From contig NW_009799102.1 in assembly GCF_000213175.1 (NCBI RefSeq), positions 2,981,914-3,045,913 of the forward strand: DNA of 64,000 nt. The letters run 5' to 3'. The notes beneath the pieces were generated by a model. The model saw only the letters and a list, made by a program, of their open reading frames with translations, was not told the DNA's origin and ran no database searches. This DNA comes from Neurospora tetrasperma FGSC 2508. Its lineage: Eukaryota > Ascomycota > Sordariomycetes > Sordariales > Sordariaceae. Below, piece by piece: positions 12,300 to 24,600 of the stretch. The position numbers were made by a program, and so were the translations under genes. How positions within the stretch are numbered: position 1 is the stretch's first letter; each line of letters opens with the position of its first letter.

Positions 12300-14640
12300 A
12301 GCGATCCTTCAATATATAACTAGTTAGCCGACCCCGACAGCGAACCCGAGGATGAGCTCTTTGATTATAGAGATAGAATTATTAATCTACCCTCTAGTAC
12401 TATACCTCCCGCAGTTACGATTAAAGCTCTTTATAAAGTTATTAACAAAAAGGCGAAGCTTTACGGATTTGTAATCAATTGTATATAAGGCCGTAGTAAG
12501 CTTAGAGCTACTATTAAAGACTATATACGATATTATATTATTTATAACCGCTATAGTAAATCCCGGGAATCTATAACAATTATTCGAAAGATAGCCTTAC
12601 GTAAGTATAAGTATAAATAGAAAGCGTTTATAAATAAAGATACTAAAGGCGATAGTCTTTAGTACCTTCGCCTATATTCTAACCCAAACTTCCAAGTTTA
12701 TAACTACGGCCAGTCTTAGCACTTATTTGCCCACCCCCAATACCGTAAGATAAAGTTAGAAATAATTAAAAAGATTAACGATACTTCTAAGCTTAATACT
12801 ATATAAATTCGGGAAATTACCGCTATAGTACGAAAAGACTTTCTAGGCTCTATATATACGAAAACCGATATTATAACGTATATATATATATTCGCCGCCG
12901 GAATCTTGATAGCTATACCCCTACTAGTACTTTAAATAAGTCTTTTAACAATAATAATATTAAATATATTAAAAAGATGGATCTAGATAATAACGAGCGG
13001 TTATTGGGCCTTATCTTTACCTTCCTAATTTGTATAGATATAACTAAAATATTTCCTAAGGTTATAATAATCGACAATACGTATAATACTAACCGGTTTT
13101 ATTATCCCTTTTACTAGGTTTTAGACGTTTTATCCGTTGGCTCTATATTTAATTGTATCTTTAGTATTATTAATAATAAGAAGGAGGAGGCCTTTAACTT
13201 CTTAATTAAAGCTATTAAAGAGCTAGGATCCTACTATAAACTACTTTTACTGACTATTATTATTATAAGTAAATATAAAGAAATAAAGTAAGCTTTAAGT
13301 AGAATATTCCCTAATACCTAATAGTAATTCTATTTATTTTATATTATTAAGAATGTTCTTTTTAATACTAAGAAAAAATAGAAGAAGTAAAAGAAGGTTA
13401 ATAATAATAATTATAACTTTAAGGATAAGGAGGGTAAAGATAAGTAGGAGAATCCAATTTCCTTCGATGTAATTGATTAGGGGATTTATTTATTTATACG
13501 AACTAGTAGTACTCCGGGCAAATTAATTACTAATTCTAACTCTAGCTTTTAAATTAGTATTAAGATTACTAATAATCCTTATAGTATTGTAGCTATATTT
13601 AAATTTATAATGTACGTTAGTACTAAATTAGAGTTCTAGGTAGTTTGGGGGAGGTTGAAAAAGTAATTTAAAAGTTAAATACTAGTTCTTCGATATATCT
13701 AGAAGAATTGGCTTTCTATTAGAGATTAATGGGTATACTATTACATTAAGAAGTACAAGAACTTTAGGATTAGAATTACATTACTAATTAAATTAAGTAA
13801 CCTTAATATTAAGAATTACTTTCTCAATAGCAATAGTAATATCTATAAACTTATTGTAATTATTATAGAGATGGCTGCCAATTAATACCAAACTTTCAAA
13901 AAGAAGGTTGCAAAATAGTAAACACGCTAGTAATAATAGTATATCGATTATATATATTTAGGAAAGCTACTACTATAAATTAATTACGTTGCCTTGGAAT
14001 TGATTAATTGTAAATACCGTTAAGTAAAAAAGTATATACTAACCGATTAATATAGAGACCCGCCTACGCTCGTACCTTATAATAAGGATTATAGTATTAC
14101 TACCGAATATAAATTATTATACCGCCATATTATTTTTGATAGGGTAGTTATAAAGAAGGTACTAAAATTTACCTATATATATCCGCACTAGTATTATAAG
14201 GAATTATTCGTATATTGAATCTACTATTTTAATATTTATTTATATATAGTTACTAACTAGTATAATTTAATAGGATGCTTACGATTTCTACCTTCGCCTT
14301 CGAGACCCCCGGATTGTACTTATAAAGAGAGGCCAACCTAAGAACTCTACTAAATTTATCCTTAATGAGTATACCTTTCCTATAAAGTAGAAGACTCCCA
14401 AATAGGCTATACTAACCTTAAAGAGTAAAAGAGGAAGTAATAAGGTTCAACCTATTAAATAGAATAACCGTAATAACCTCGCTCGCCTATGGCCTAATAT
14501 ACAATATAAATTATCTTACTAGGAAAGTAATAATATTGACGAGCTTATTCCCAGCTCTACTATTACTAAATACAAGCGTATACAAGAGCCGGTCAATTCT
14601 AATGCTTCTAATTATAGTAGTAAATCGGATATAGTATTTA
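12300..14640 (+). pseudogene. MULE4 transposase remnant with FAR1-like domain
   Basis: An N-terminal FAR1/WRKY-GCM1-like DNA-binding region at about 12415-12770 shows ALYKVINKKAKLYGF and later a HLFAHPQYRKI segment, equivalent to the family's His-x-H...HP-x-x-R end. The MULE catalytic domain at about 13030-13390 shows IIIDNTYNTNRFYYPF (family DxTYxTNRFxxPL), then EEAFNFLIKAIKELG, an IFPNT segment and YIIKNV (family HIxKNV). A tail at 14640-15010 is made of repeated Leu-Glu codons. The predicted job is transposition of MULE4. Multiple TAG/TAA stops typical of RIP make it inactive. Confidence 0.78.
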
Positions 14641-15010
14641 AAAGTAATTTAAAATTAGAACTAATATTAAATTGTATTTAAATAGCTATACTAAATACTT
14701 TTATAGAATTAGAGTTAGAGTTGGAGTCGATATAACTCCTACTTCTAGAATTCCTACCTCTTAAACTCTTACCCTTCGAACTCGCTCTAATACTCAATTT
14801 TAGTCCCTCTTTAGAACTAAATTTATAATTAGAATTCTTGCCCTCTATATAGCCAATACCCTCCCTAGGGCCTATACTAGAATTAGAATTAGAGCTAGAA
14901 TTATAGTTATTTCTAGATCGATAGTAGTTATTTTTAGAAATACCCTCAAAAGAACTAAAGCTAGTACTATAGTTAGAATTAGTATTAAACTCTATTAAAG
15001 TAGCCGTACT
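14640..15010 (+). repeat. Degenerate hexamer array, TTAGAA/TTAGAG type
   Basis: Runs of AATTAGAATTAGAGCTAGAA and variants recur across about 370 bp at the 3' end of the MULE4 transposase frame. In the coding frame they read as alternating Leu and Glu, so this was probably an acidic low-complexity tail expanded by slippage. Confidence 0.65.
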
Positions 15011-15383
15011 AGTAACAAACTCCCTAATTAAGTAAGTAGTTAAATATAAGAGAGAGAGAGCTCAATTGGGCTTACTAATACTTAAAAAAACAAAATAAGT
15101 AGAGGTAGTTAGAAAGTAGTAGTAGAGGTAGTTATTTAAAGTATATAGATGAATGCTATAAACTTTATTGCCTTATATTAAAAACATTACGTACTATAGA
15201 AATCTCTATGCAAAACTATATTACTGGATATTACTATTATTTTTTTGGGGTAGATGTAACACTATGGAATTTACCATGTAAGCGCTAATTTGCGTAAAAT
15301 AAGTAGTTAATTCGGGTGCCCGTATAAGGTTGGGTGCCCGTGTAAGACGACCCGGGTGCCCGCGGAGTAAATGCCTAAAATAT

Positions 15384-17393
15384 AATTGGGGATAGATTAA
15401 AGATTGCCCGGCGGATTTAGCCTTTATTAATACGGACCCCTTCTACAAGATAGTAAAAAAGACCTATATTAGTATAATTAATCTTTATAAATTGGACCAA
15501 TTTATTGAGGAACAATATATTACCCTTTATAGTTTATTGGAAATCAACGAAGTAGAATTATAATAATAAATCCTTAAAGAAGTCCTAGATTATTATTATA
15601 ATTTCTTTGAAGTTTTTAATAAAGTTTAGTCGGATACCCTCCCGGACTTACGCCCTAATATCAGTTACTATATCCCTTTGAATAAGTGCGCCCGTCCCGA
15701 GGACTTTAATTCTAGTCCCTTATATAAAATATTATTTAAAGAATTAGAAGTTTATAGAAATTATATTGCTAAAAATATAAATAAAGGGTTTATTAAATCT
15801 AATATTGTACTTTGGACTACGCTAATTCTATTCGTACCTAAAGCTAATAGAGGATTCTGCTTCTACGTAGATTATTATTCGTCTATCTAAAGTTAAAATA
15901 TTTATAAAGATTAATATTCGGTAAATTTTCTATTATATTCGAATATTTTTAATAATAAAGATTTATAGACCTTCTATACTCGCTACGGTACTTACAAATA
16001 TAAAATCCTACCCTTTAAGCTAATAGATAACTTAATAATATTTTAATAGCTTATTAATAAAAGTCTGATAGGCTACTTTAATAATTTCTCTAGCGCCTAT
16101 ATTAACAATACTCTAATCTTCTCTAAGATAAAGGAAGAATATAGAATCTATATTAAGAAAGTATTAGAGCACTTTTAGCATACCGGACTTTAATTTAATG
16201 TTAAAAAATGCGAATTTTATATTATATCTACTAAATTCCTAGGTTTTATTATTTCAACCGAAGGAATACTGTAGACCCCGAAAAGGTTATTATAACTCGG
16301 AATTAGAAGGAACTATTAATATTAAGGGAGTATAATCCTTTATCGGATTTTGTAATTTTTATTATAAATTTGTAAGAGAATGCGGCTATATAGCCCCCCT
16401 TTTACCCATTTAATTAAAAAGGATACTCCTTTCTAATAGATTAAAAATTATTAGGCCTCCTTTAATAAATTGAAAGATCGATTATGAAAGGTACTTATCC
16501 TCGCCTATTTTTACTATTAAAAACCTATTTAAATAGAAATCGACGCCTTTAACGGAGTTTGTATAGGCGTTTTACCTTATATACAACCGAACAATAATAA
16601 TTAGCACCCAATAGTCTTTTTCTCCGAAACTATATTGCTGGTAGAAATAAATTATATTATGTATAATACAAAATTGCTTACTATCATAAAAGCCCTAGCG
16701 ATTTAGCGAATTGAATTAATTGGTATTTACTTATTTATTATAATTACCGACTATTAAACCTTAAAGCACTTTTCTACTAAACTATTTCTTAATTCTCAAT
16801 AGGCTGGATAAGTAGACTTGATATCTTAATATACTTTTATATTTATTTGTTGGCCCGGGAAGGAAAATATAGTAATTAATACCCTTTTAAAAACAATTAG
16901 AGGACTTCTAAATAATTAAAGATAAAAAGGAGGATTAGCATACGTTACAATTATTCTATTAAGAAAGGGAAGGAGTATATTTATTCGCCGGCAATAAAGG
17001 AAATATATCGGTTAGCGATATTAAAAGCTTTATAGCCGAACTGTAGTTATTAGACAATAAAAAGGAATTACTAATACTATCTAGTATAGATTTAATTAAC
17101 GCCCTCTTAAAAGTAAATTAGGAGGTCCCTTCCTTATTTATTTATTATTTTAAAATAAAAGGTAGCGATATAGAGTTCCCTTTATATAATTACGGACTAT
17201 TATTTAAGGAAGGGAATTGCCTAGTAGTCCTAAAAGGGGACTTCCGCCGAATATTTATTTATATAATTTATATCCATTTAATTACCGGCTACCCTAGTAG
17301 AAATAAAGCCTAACGTTTTATATTCCAATAATATTAGTAGGCTAATATATTTAGTAATATCGACCGTTTTGTTGATAACTATTAAACTTATAA
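15384..17393 (+). pseudogene. Gypsy B RT, RNase H and start of integrase
   Basis: RT lies at about 15640-16400: the visible stretch NKCARPEDFNSSPLYK is followed by ELEVYRNYIAKNINKGFIKS and then VPKANRGFCFYVDYYSS, the order of Gypsy RT motifs 1 and 2. RNase H follows at about 16480-16900. The integrase zinc-binding region is at about 17250-17393 and ends at the TSD of the 22-kb insert; the catalytic part resumes at 39693. It is a fossil with many breaks. Confidence 0.82.
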
Positions 17394-17834
17394 GGAGACC
17401 TCAGGGTCGGAGGTGAAGTCGATCGGGCTGGGATAGTTGTAATTAGAGGAAGCTATCTTAAACAATATTATTATAGGGAGGGAAGAAGGTAGGAGGGAGT
17501 TAGGAAGGGACGCTGTAGGGAGGATTATATAGATAGAGGGGATAGCCCTTGCGCTATTGCAAATAGGGGTAGAGCTGAGGGTTAGGAAGTGAAGGGACGG
17601 GGCGGAGGTAAATGTAAATAGGAGCGATAAGGCGGAGGGGTAGGGACGTAGATGGGAAGATAGGACGGAGAAGAGGGAGGAAGGCGGAGGAAGGGGCGGT
17701 AAAGGTTAAGACGGAGAAGCGGCGAAGGAAGGCGACGTCCCTAATTACATCCTTATTATTCTTATTGTTCTAGTAACATCGTCTTCCGGGTAGCCCGGCA
17801 GAATTTACTGAAGCGCAGCTGTTAGAGGTCTAGA
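17394..17834 (+). other. Purine-rich 5' region of the insert
   Basis: This stretch is unusually G-rich on the plus strand (runs such as GGAGGAAGGCGGAGGAAGGG) and has lost far less GC than neighbouring Gypsy B. It fits a LINE 5' untranslated region. No open frame was found. Confidence 0.5.
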
Positions 17835-18030
17835 GCTGGATTATTCTAAGTAAATTTCAAAATTTGGCGGCCTACTGCGAGTGCAAAGCTGGATTATTCT
17901 TAGTAAATGCTAAAATTTGGCGGTCTAGTATAAGTACAATGCTGGATTTTTCTAAGTAAGTTAAAGTTGGATTACTCTTAGTAAAAGCCCAATATTTTGG
18001 CGGCCTACTGCGAGTGTAATGCTGGATTCG
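17835..18030 (+). repeat. Tandem array of about 53-bp units
   Basis: Units beginning G(C/T)TGGATT start at 17835, 17888, 17941, 17966 and 18021. They share TTCT(A/T)AGTAAA, AATTTGGCGG and CCTACTGCGAGTG blocks. Spacings are 53, 53, 25 and 55 bp, so one unit is truncated. A run of 18 A follows at 18044-18061. Confidence 0.85.
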
Positions 18031-18061
18031 TTTAAATTGTTATAAAAAAAAAAAAAAAAAA

Positions 18062-19589
18062 TGGAGGTCAGGACTTATAGAGCAGACCCCACCCTAATGC
18101 CTCATAGAAGCCGAACCTGAAGCTTTCCGTCTACAGTACCCGAGGGATAGCCTGAGACTTATATACGCTTTAATTTTACGCTAATACGAATATTACTAGC
18201 GATTCTATTTAGAATTCGGCTATATACTATTACTACTTAGATTTTTATAAGTAATTTACCCCTAGTATAGTCTAATTGGATAATCTTCTGCTTACTTCCT
18301 TATTGGTTTAATTTTATAGTTTTGGGTTTTATAATATAATATAGCGCTTTATTTTAAGTTACGCAGCTATTTTATCTTAGGGTATAATTAGTCGGTCGGT
18401 CGGTCGGTCGGTCGGTTAGGTTATTCTATAATGAGATTAGTAGGGTTATTAAATTTAGAAGTCGGTAGTATTTAAATTAGTAGTTTTTAAAAAAATTTTT
18501 TACTTATTTAAATGCGAATCTAGAGGGTCGAAGAGCGGTCTAGAGAGTTGAATATTGAGTCTAGGGAATCGAGGATTTCTAGGAAGGGAGGCCAGTCCGG
18601 ACTAGTCCTACAGGTAGAAGTATAGTTTACCCTCACCTAAGTTATAGAACTATTATAATTAATTGTTATATAGGATTAGTAATAGAATTTATAGGAGTAT
18701 AGCTTATATAATAAAGTTTACTACGAAATTGTAATAATAAGTAGAATAGTAATACTAGATATAATATTAAGAAGTAAATAAGAATAGTAATACTAGAAAT
18801 AGTATTGAAATATAAATAAAAGTAGTAATATTAGGGATAGTATTGCGAATAGTATTGAGAAATAAAAAAGAGTAGTAATATTAGAAATAGTATTAAGATG
18901 TGAATAAAAGTAGTAATATTGGAAGTGGTAATAAAATACTTATTCCATCCTATTATATATTCTACTATATATTTCTTATATTAATAATAGTTATCCTATT
19001 TACTAACTTTATACTCTAGTAACTTCCCTATTGTATAATTAGAATTTTAATACCTTTTCTTACTATCAACTACTAATGCTAGTATATTAATTATATTTAA
19101 GGATGATAATTTAGAATTCGAAGAGCGTTTGAAGGATATATTGAAGGAAGAGGAAGAGCGCTGCAATTTAGTCGTTATTAAGCGCCAAGAGACTATAATT
19201 GGCTAGGTTGGTATTAAAATAGCTTCGTTAAGTAAAGATAAACCTACTTACTAGAAGAAGAAAAAGGCTACGAATCTTCCGAATATCCTAATCCGCTTAA
19301 AATAATATATTAAACTACGTACTTTTAGAAACATACCGACTAATAGTACTTTAGGGGTAGATAACCTATTTAATTCCTGTAAGTTACGTATCTATTAAGA
19401 TCTTTAAGTTATTTAGGGTTAGTATAAATAACCGATAGTTAAGTATCAAGGCGGTTGTCCGTAGATATAAATATAAAAGTTAAGAAGTATATAATTATAT
19501 ATAGTACACGGGTTTATTTATAGTATAAATGAAGATATATAAACGGGTTGAGAGTAAGATAGTAAGTGTTGGTATTTATGCCCGAAGGT
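18062..19589 (+). other. Low-complexity stretch and possible LINE ORF1 piece
   Basis: A GTCG tetranucleotide run lies at 18391-18416. A minisatellite of units around AGTAGTAATATTAGAAATAG lies at about 18744-18930 (four units). From about 19100 to 19400 a plus-strand frame reads EDNLEFEERLKDILKEEEER and then a Lys-rich segment; its charge pattern would suit the coiled coil of a LINE ORF1, but no motif proves it. The stretch ends at an assembly gap. Confidence 0.4.
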
Positions 19590-20559
19590 NNNNNNNNNNN
19601 NNNNNNNNNNNNNNNNNNNNNNNNNNNNNNNNNNNNNNNNNNNNNNNNNNNNNNNNNNNNNNNNNNNNNNNNNNNNNNNNNNNNNNNNNNNNNNNNNNNN
19701 NNNNNNNNNNNNNNNNNNNNNNNNNNNNNNNNNNNNNNNNNNNNNNNNNNNNNNNNNNNNNNNNNNNNNNNNNNNNNNNNNNNNNNNNNNNNNNNNNNNN
19801 NNNNNNNNNNNNNNNNNNNNNNNNNNNNNNNNNNNNNNNNNNNNNNNNNNNNNNNNNNNNNNNNNNNNNNNNNNNNNNNNNNNNNNNNNNNNNNNNNNNN
19901 NNNNNNNNNNNNNNNNNNNNNNNNNNNNNNNNNNNNNNNNNNNNNNNNNNNNNNNNNNNNNNNNNNNNNNNNNNNNNNNNNNNNNNNNNNNNNNNNNNNN
20001 NNNNNNNNNNNNNNNNNNNNNNNNNNNNNNNNNNNNNNNNNNNNNNNNNNNNNNNNNNNNNNNNNNNNNNNNNNNNNNNNNNNNNNNNNNNNNNNNNNNN
20101 NNNNNNNNNNNNNNNNNNNNNNNNNNNNNNNNNNNNNNNNNNNNNNNNNNNNNNNNNNNNNNNNNNNNNNNNNNNNNNNNNNNNNNNNNNNNNNNNNNNN
20201 NNNNNNNNNNNNNNNNNNNNNNNNNNNNNNNNNNNNNNNNNNNNNNNNNNNNNNNNNNNNNNNNNNNNNNNNNNNNNNNNNNNNNNNNNNNNNNNNNNNN
20301 NNNNNNNNNNNNNNNNNNNNNNNNNNNNNNNNNNNNNNNNNNNNNNNNNNNNNNNNNNNNNNNNNNNNNNNNNNNNNNNNNNNNNNNNNNNNNNNNNNNN
20401 NNNNNNNNNNNNNNNNNNNNNNNNNNNNNNNNNNNNNNNNNNNNNNNNNNNNNNNNNNNNNNNNNNNNNNNNNNNNNNNNNNNNNNNNNNNNNNNNNNNN
20501 NNNNNNNNNNNNNNNNNNNNNNNNNNNNNNNNNNNNNNNNNNNNNNNNNNNNNNNNNNN
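19590..20559. other. Assembly gap (970 N)
   Basis: 970 consecutive N bases. Any open frame spanning them is an artefact of the N run. The bases on either side do not resemble each other. Confidence 1.
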
Positions 20560-21331
20560 GTAAAAAATTGGGTATTATCGACATACTAGTAATTAAATAA
20601 ATATCCTTATTTTTCTCCTTATTATGTTTATTATTATTATCCTCCTTATTCTCTTTAAAAAGGTCGGTTAGGCCGCTTGAACGAATAAAGGCCGAAAGGC
20701 CGAGGAACCTTTAAAATTGCTAGTAATAGCGGTATCTAATTCCTTCTTCTTCTTTTCCTACTCTTAGAATTACTTTAGTACTTTAAAGTAATATTTTATA
20801 TTCCTCTCTAGCGTAGTAAAACGAACTTCGACGACGGATTGATTAGGGTAGTTAATTAGGGCGGAAATAGGGAGGGCTGGGGGGATAGTATAACTAGTGA
20901 AGGGGGGAGGGGGGGTAAAGAGAGAGTAGCTGGGAGGGAGGTTTTCCTCGTGGGCGAGGGCCGGGGCCGGGGGGGCGAAGGCCGGGGGGGTAATAAAAGT
21001 TTCGAAAGTTGGAGGGATAGGGCCGGGGATAAGAGAAGTAGGGTAATGAATTTTACTATTGCGGATATAAGGGATAATAGGAGTCTTACGCCCGAAGATA
21101 AAGTCGATAAAATTATTATAGTATTATATAAATTATTGTTATTGAAAAGAAGATGTAAAAAAGGAAAGAAAAAAAAGAATTAAAAAAAGAAAAAGATTTA
21201 CGGGGGGATAATACTAGCCTTTTCTAAACGAATCATAGGGCTAATAGTATCGAAGATATTATTATAATATTTACGTATAGTACTATTATTATTAATATTT
21301 CTAATCTCCTGTAGCGCCCAATATATTATAT
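20560..21331. other. Unidentified stretch with G-rich patch
   Basis: The patch at 20870-21010 is extremely G-rich, with several runs of four or more G (for example GGGGGGAGGGGGGG and GGCCGGGGCCGGGGGGG), so a G-quadruplex is possible. A plus-strand frame of 77 codons (20950-21183) covers it and ends in a Lys-rich tail; it shows no domain and I do not call it a gene. The segment ends at the Gypsy C target site. Confidence 0.5.
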
Positions 21332-21336
21332 ATATC

Positions 21337-21604
21337 TAATAATTTTGAGAGGGTATTTGAACGTTGTGACAATAATGTGTCTTGATTGAATATATGTAAA
21401 GTGATGATTTAGAAAAGAATCTAGAGCAGGAAGTTTGCGTGCGGTCGATTAACCTTAAAGGCACGCAAGCCTTATCTAATCTACAGACCCACATCCGTAG
21501 GCGGGCTCCCGTAGGAGCGGTTCATTCAATTGAACCCGACCGACTAGTTCATCCAATCAGCTAATCTAATATATAATAATACCAGTAATACTATTCCGGT
21601 ATCA
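21337..21604 (-). repeat. Gypsy C LTR, left copy
   Basis: It matches 29670-29937 in full length and ends ATTCCGGTATCA. In the last 68 bases the two copies differ at 11 positions, all transitions making the left copy AT-richer, ten of them at CpA or TpG. Confidence 0.92.
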
Positions 21605-24600
21605 AATCCCGGCCGCCAAAACGAAATACTACTATCCTTAGTAGTTAAATTAATATATATATACGAATCCCTTCAATTCTTCCTTGGCCTTAAGTTCCTA
21701 CTGTAAATCTAACGAATTAGTACTAGTATTGCACAGGGAGCTAACTCATCTTACTCAAAGTAGACCTTCCTTCCCTTTCTAGTTTTGACCTTCTGTAGGC
21801 TACCTAAACGTTCCTAATATTCTACTATAAGCTTTTAGGCGTTCCCTATTTCCTTCTCGGGCAAGTATTTATTACAATAATAATTATAACCGGTCTATTT
21901 TACTAAATACTTCTAACCCCCATTCTTCTTATCCTCCATATAGTTTTGGATTATATTTATTTCGTACTCTCTATTTTTATTATCGGAGTTTCGTTAACTA
22001 TCCTTAATTAGGCCCGGAGGAGGCTGAGTTTTACCGAAAGGGTCGTTACCCCTTCGACCCGATTTAAAGTGGGCAACGGAAATAATTAAATAAATACCGA
22101 CTATCTTAGGAGGGAGGTCTAGCTAGTAAACTAATTTACCAATACGCAGTAATATTATAAACGGTCTAGCGTATTACTACGAGAATTTACGTAAAGGATA
22201 TCCCGGTAGATAGTATCCTTTATACAATTTAAGGAATACTTTATTTCCGATTATAAATAACGTCTATTGGTAATACCTATTATATTATTTCTTTACCTTA
22301 GCCGCTACAAATACTATAGCTAACTATACGTCTTCTTTTAATCCGTCTCTCAAAGCTAAATATTCTTCTATTAAACGCGGGGTATTTTTCTTTATAATTA
22401 CATTTAGTAACCTAAACGGTTTAAAATTAAAAAATTATTCGTAGTGTAATAATTTAATTAGATCGGAGTAGGAATTATTTATATTCTATTATAGGTTGGG
22501 GAGGATTTCTACCTAATTGGATTCGGGATTCGTAAAGTAATGAAAGTAGATTACAATTTCAACATTTTAATTACAGCGTTCTACTATACCATTGCCCTAG
22601 GGGTAGTAGGCAATAGTTATTAGAAGTCTAATTCCTATTACTACCCACATTCCTTTCTAGAGCCGTAAAGTAAATTTGCAATCTCTATTAAATATAATAA
22701 TTCAAGGGAATCCCTAATTACTTAGAATTAGGTCTCTAGCTAATACCCGCCCCTAGTCTTCTACTATATAAGTATAGTATCCAGGTATAAACCGGCATCG
22801 CTTAAATATATAATATGATATTAATATTAGAGTATTAAAGAAATTGTACCCTAGTAAATACTATAGTATTCCCGACGCGGGTACGTTGGGTAAGTCGGTA
22901 ATAGAATTAATTGTAATAATTCGTATCGGTAGGGTATATTTGGAATTAATTAATTAATAGTCTCCGATAATAGTCTTACAATCTATTTTATTAAATTAAT
23001 AAATTAGGTAGTATTATATATAATGCTTAATAGTTTATATTTTTCTAATTATTATATATTTTCTAAGGTTGTATATTATACAGTCCATATTAAATAGTAC
23101 TTCTCATTGTAAATTATATTAAATATAATTGCAATTATATTTCTAGGTATATATAGTCGCTTCGATTTATCTATTTGATTAATATTATATAGTAATTTAT
23201 TTATAATTTCGAATAGGTACCTAATAAAGGAAATAGCGCTATTGACCTCGGTAGTACGTAAATAGTTTTATAGTTCGATTATAATCGGCCTAAATTTAAT
23301 ATTTAATTTATAACCGTCCTCAAAGCTACGTCTAATAGTAGGTTCTATTTATACTTCTATTCTTATAAATTAAACTTCGTTTAATATTAATATTTTGTCC
23401 AACCTCCCATCCTAATTTTTCTTAGCTAGTAAATAATTTAAAGTATCTGGGACGAAGTTTAGCTTACTTATAATATAGTAAATTTAGAAATTATATTAGG
23501 ATAGGTAAATAGAGGCGTTAATTAAACGTTAATTACCCCGATCTATAGAGGACGTATTGAATATAATCTATTTGTAAATACCCTTAGTAACCATATAATC
23601 GGTAAATATAATAATGGGAAAATTACAAGAATAAATAAGGGTACGGAGTCGCTTAACTACCTAAACTAAATATACTATTTCTATTTCGGAGGGGCCGTAG
23701 TGTATTTTAACTTTACCAAGTACTTTATGAAGGAATATAATAGGGAGGATTTAATTTGCTAAAATTATAGTTCTTAATAATTGAGAGTACTTATTTTTTA
23801 AATAGTATAGTATTACGCTATAACCCCGTTCTAAGAATTTATCGATTTGTATAAAGGCTTATTTATTAGGGTCCAAATAATATAGCTTTATATTATTATA
23901 AATAGCTCTCTAAACTATTTTAAATATTTATATTTTATTACCCGTAAGTATATAAATAATTTTAGCATAATAATTAGCTCGCTTAATCGGATTACCCGCT
24001 ACTATTATTCTTAATTTTTGCCCTTTAATAAAAAGTATAACCTTCTTCTCCTATAGGGGTTCAATAAACTTAGCGTAGTATAGGATAAAATGCCGGATAA
24101 ATCCTAATACGCTTATATATCTCTTTAACGACTTTAGGGTATTAGGAAACTCTAAATTCCTAAACGCAATTATTCTTTCATCGGTAGTTAATAGTCTTAA
24201 AATATCCACCTTAAAGCCTAGCAACTCCATATTTAAGTAGGCAATAAATAATTTCTTCGGAAATAATATAATATTCTTTAATACGAACCAGCCAAAAATT
24301 TACTCAAAATATTTCAAATATTCCCCTACCGTATTAGAAAAAATAACAATATTATCGATAAATACGTAATAAAACGTAGAGAAGGCTACTAATAGTTAAT
24401 CCATAAACCTTTATATATATACTGGAGAATTTCAGTAACTTATTAGAACTATATTAGGCTACTCCAAACCTTATAGGCTAATTAGGGTAAACCGATTTCG
24501 GTACTATAGCTAGACGTTAAATTAATAGAAGAAGGCTATTATATTAATAATAATAATAAAACCTTTTCCCTTGAGGAATATAATAACTTCGGATTAAAGA

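Larger units (their letters stand above)
11648..15375 (+). mobile_element. MULE4: 3728-bp MULE with long GC-rich TIRs
   Basis: The ends start GG(T/C)ATTTACTCCGCGGGCA and form an inverted repeat of about 60 bp. Each TIR holds three spaced copies of (GG)GCACCC. An 8-bp TSD, TAAAATAT, is perfect (11640-11647 and 15376-15383), the size usual for MULEs. The transposase is on the plus strand, opposite to MULE1-3. It interrupts Gypsy B between protease and RT, since RT coding sequence begins shortly after 15384. Confidence 0.92.

Noticed and set aside
19514-20600. Long open frames across gap 1
   Set aside because: Nearly all codons are N; the frame length reflects the gap only.
20950-21183. 77-codon Gly/Arg/Lys-rich frame
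   Set aside because: It derives from the G-run patch and a poly-A tail; no domain or conservation evidence.
21341-21350. LTR start of Gypsy C at TGAGAGGG (21346)
   Set aside because: It gives no TSD. Extending the LTR to 21337 gives equal 268-bp LTRs and a perfect ATATC TSD.
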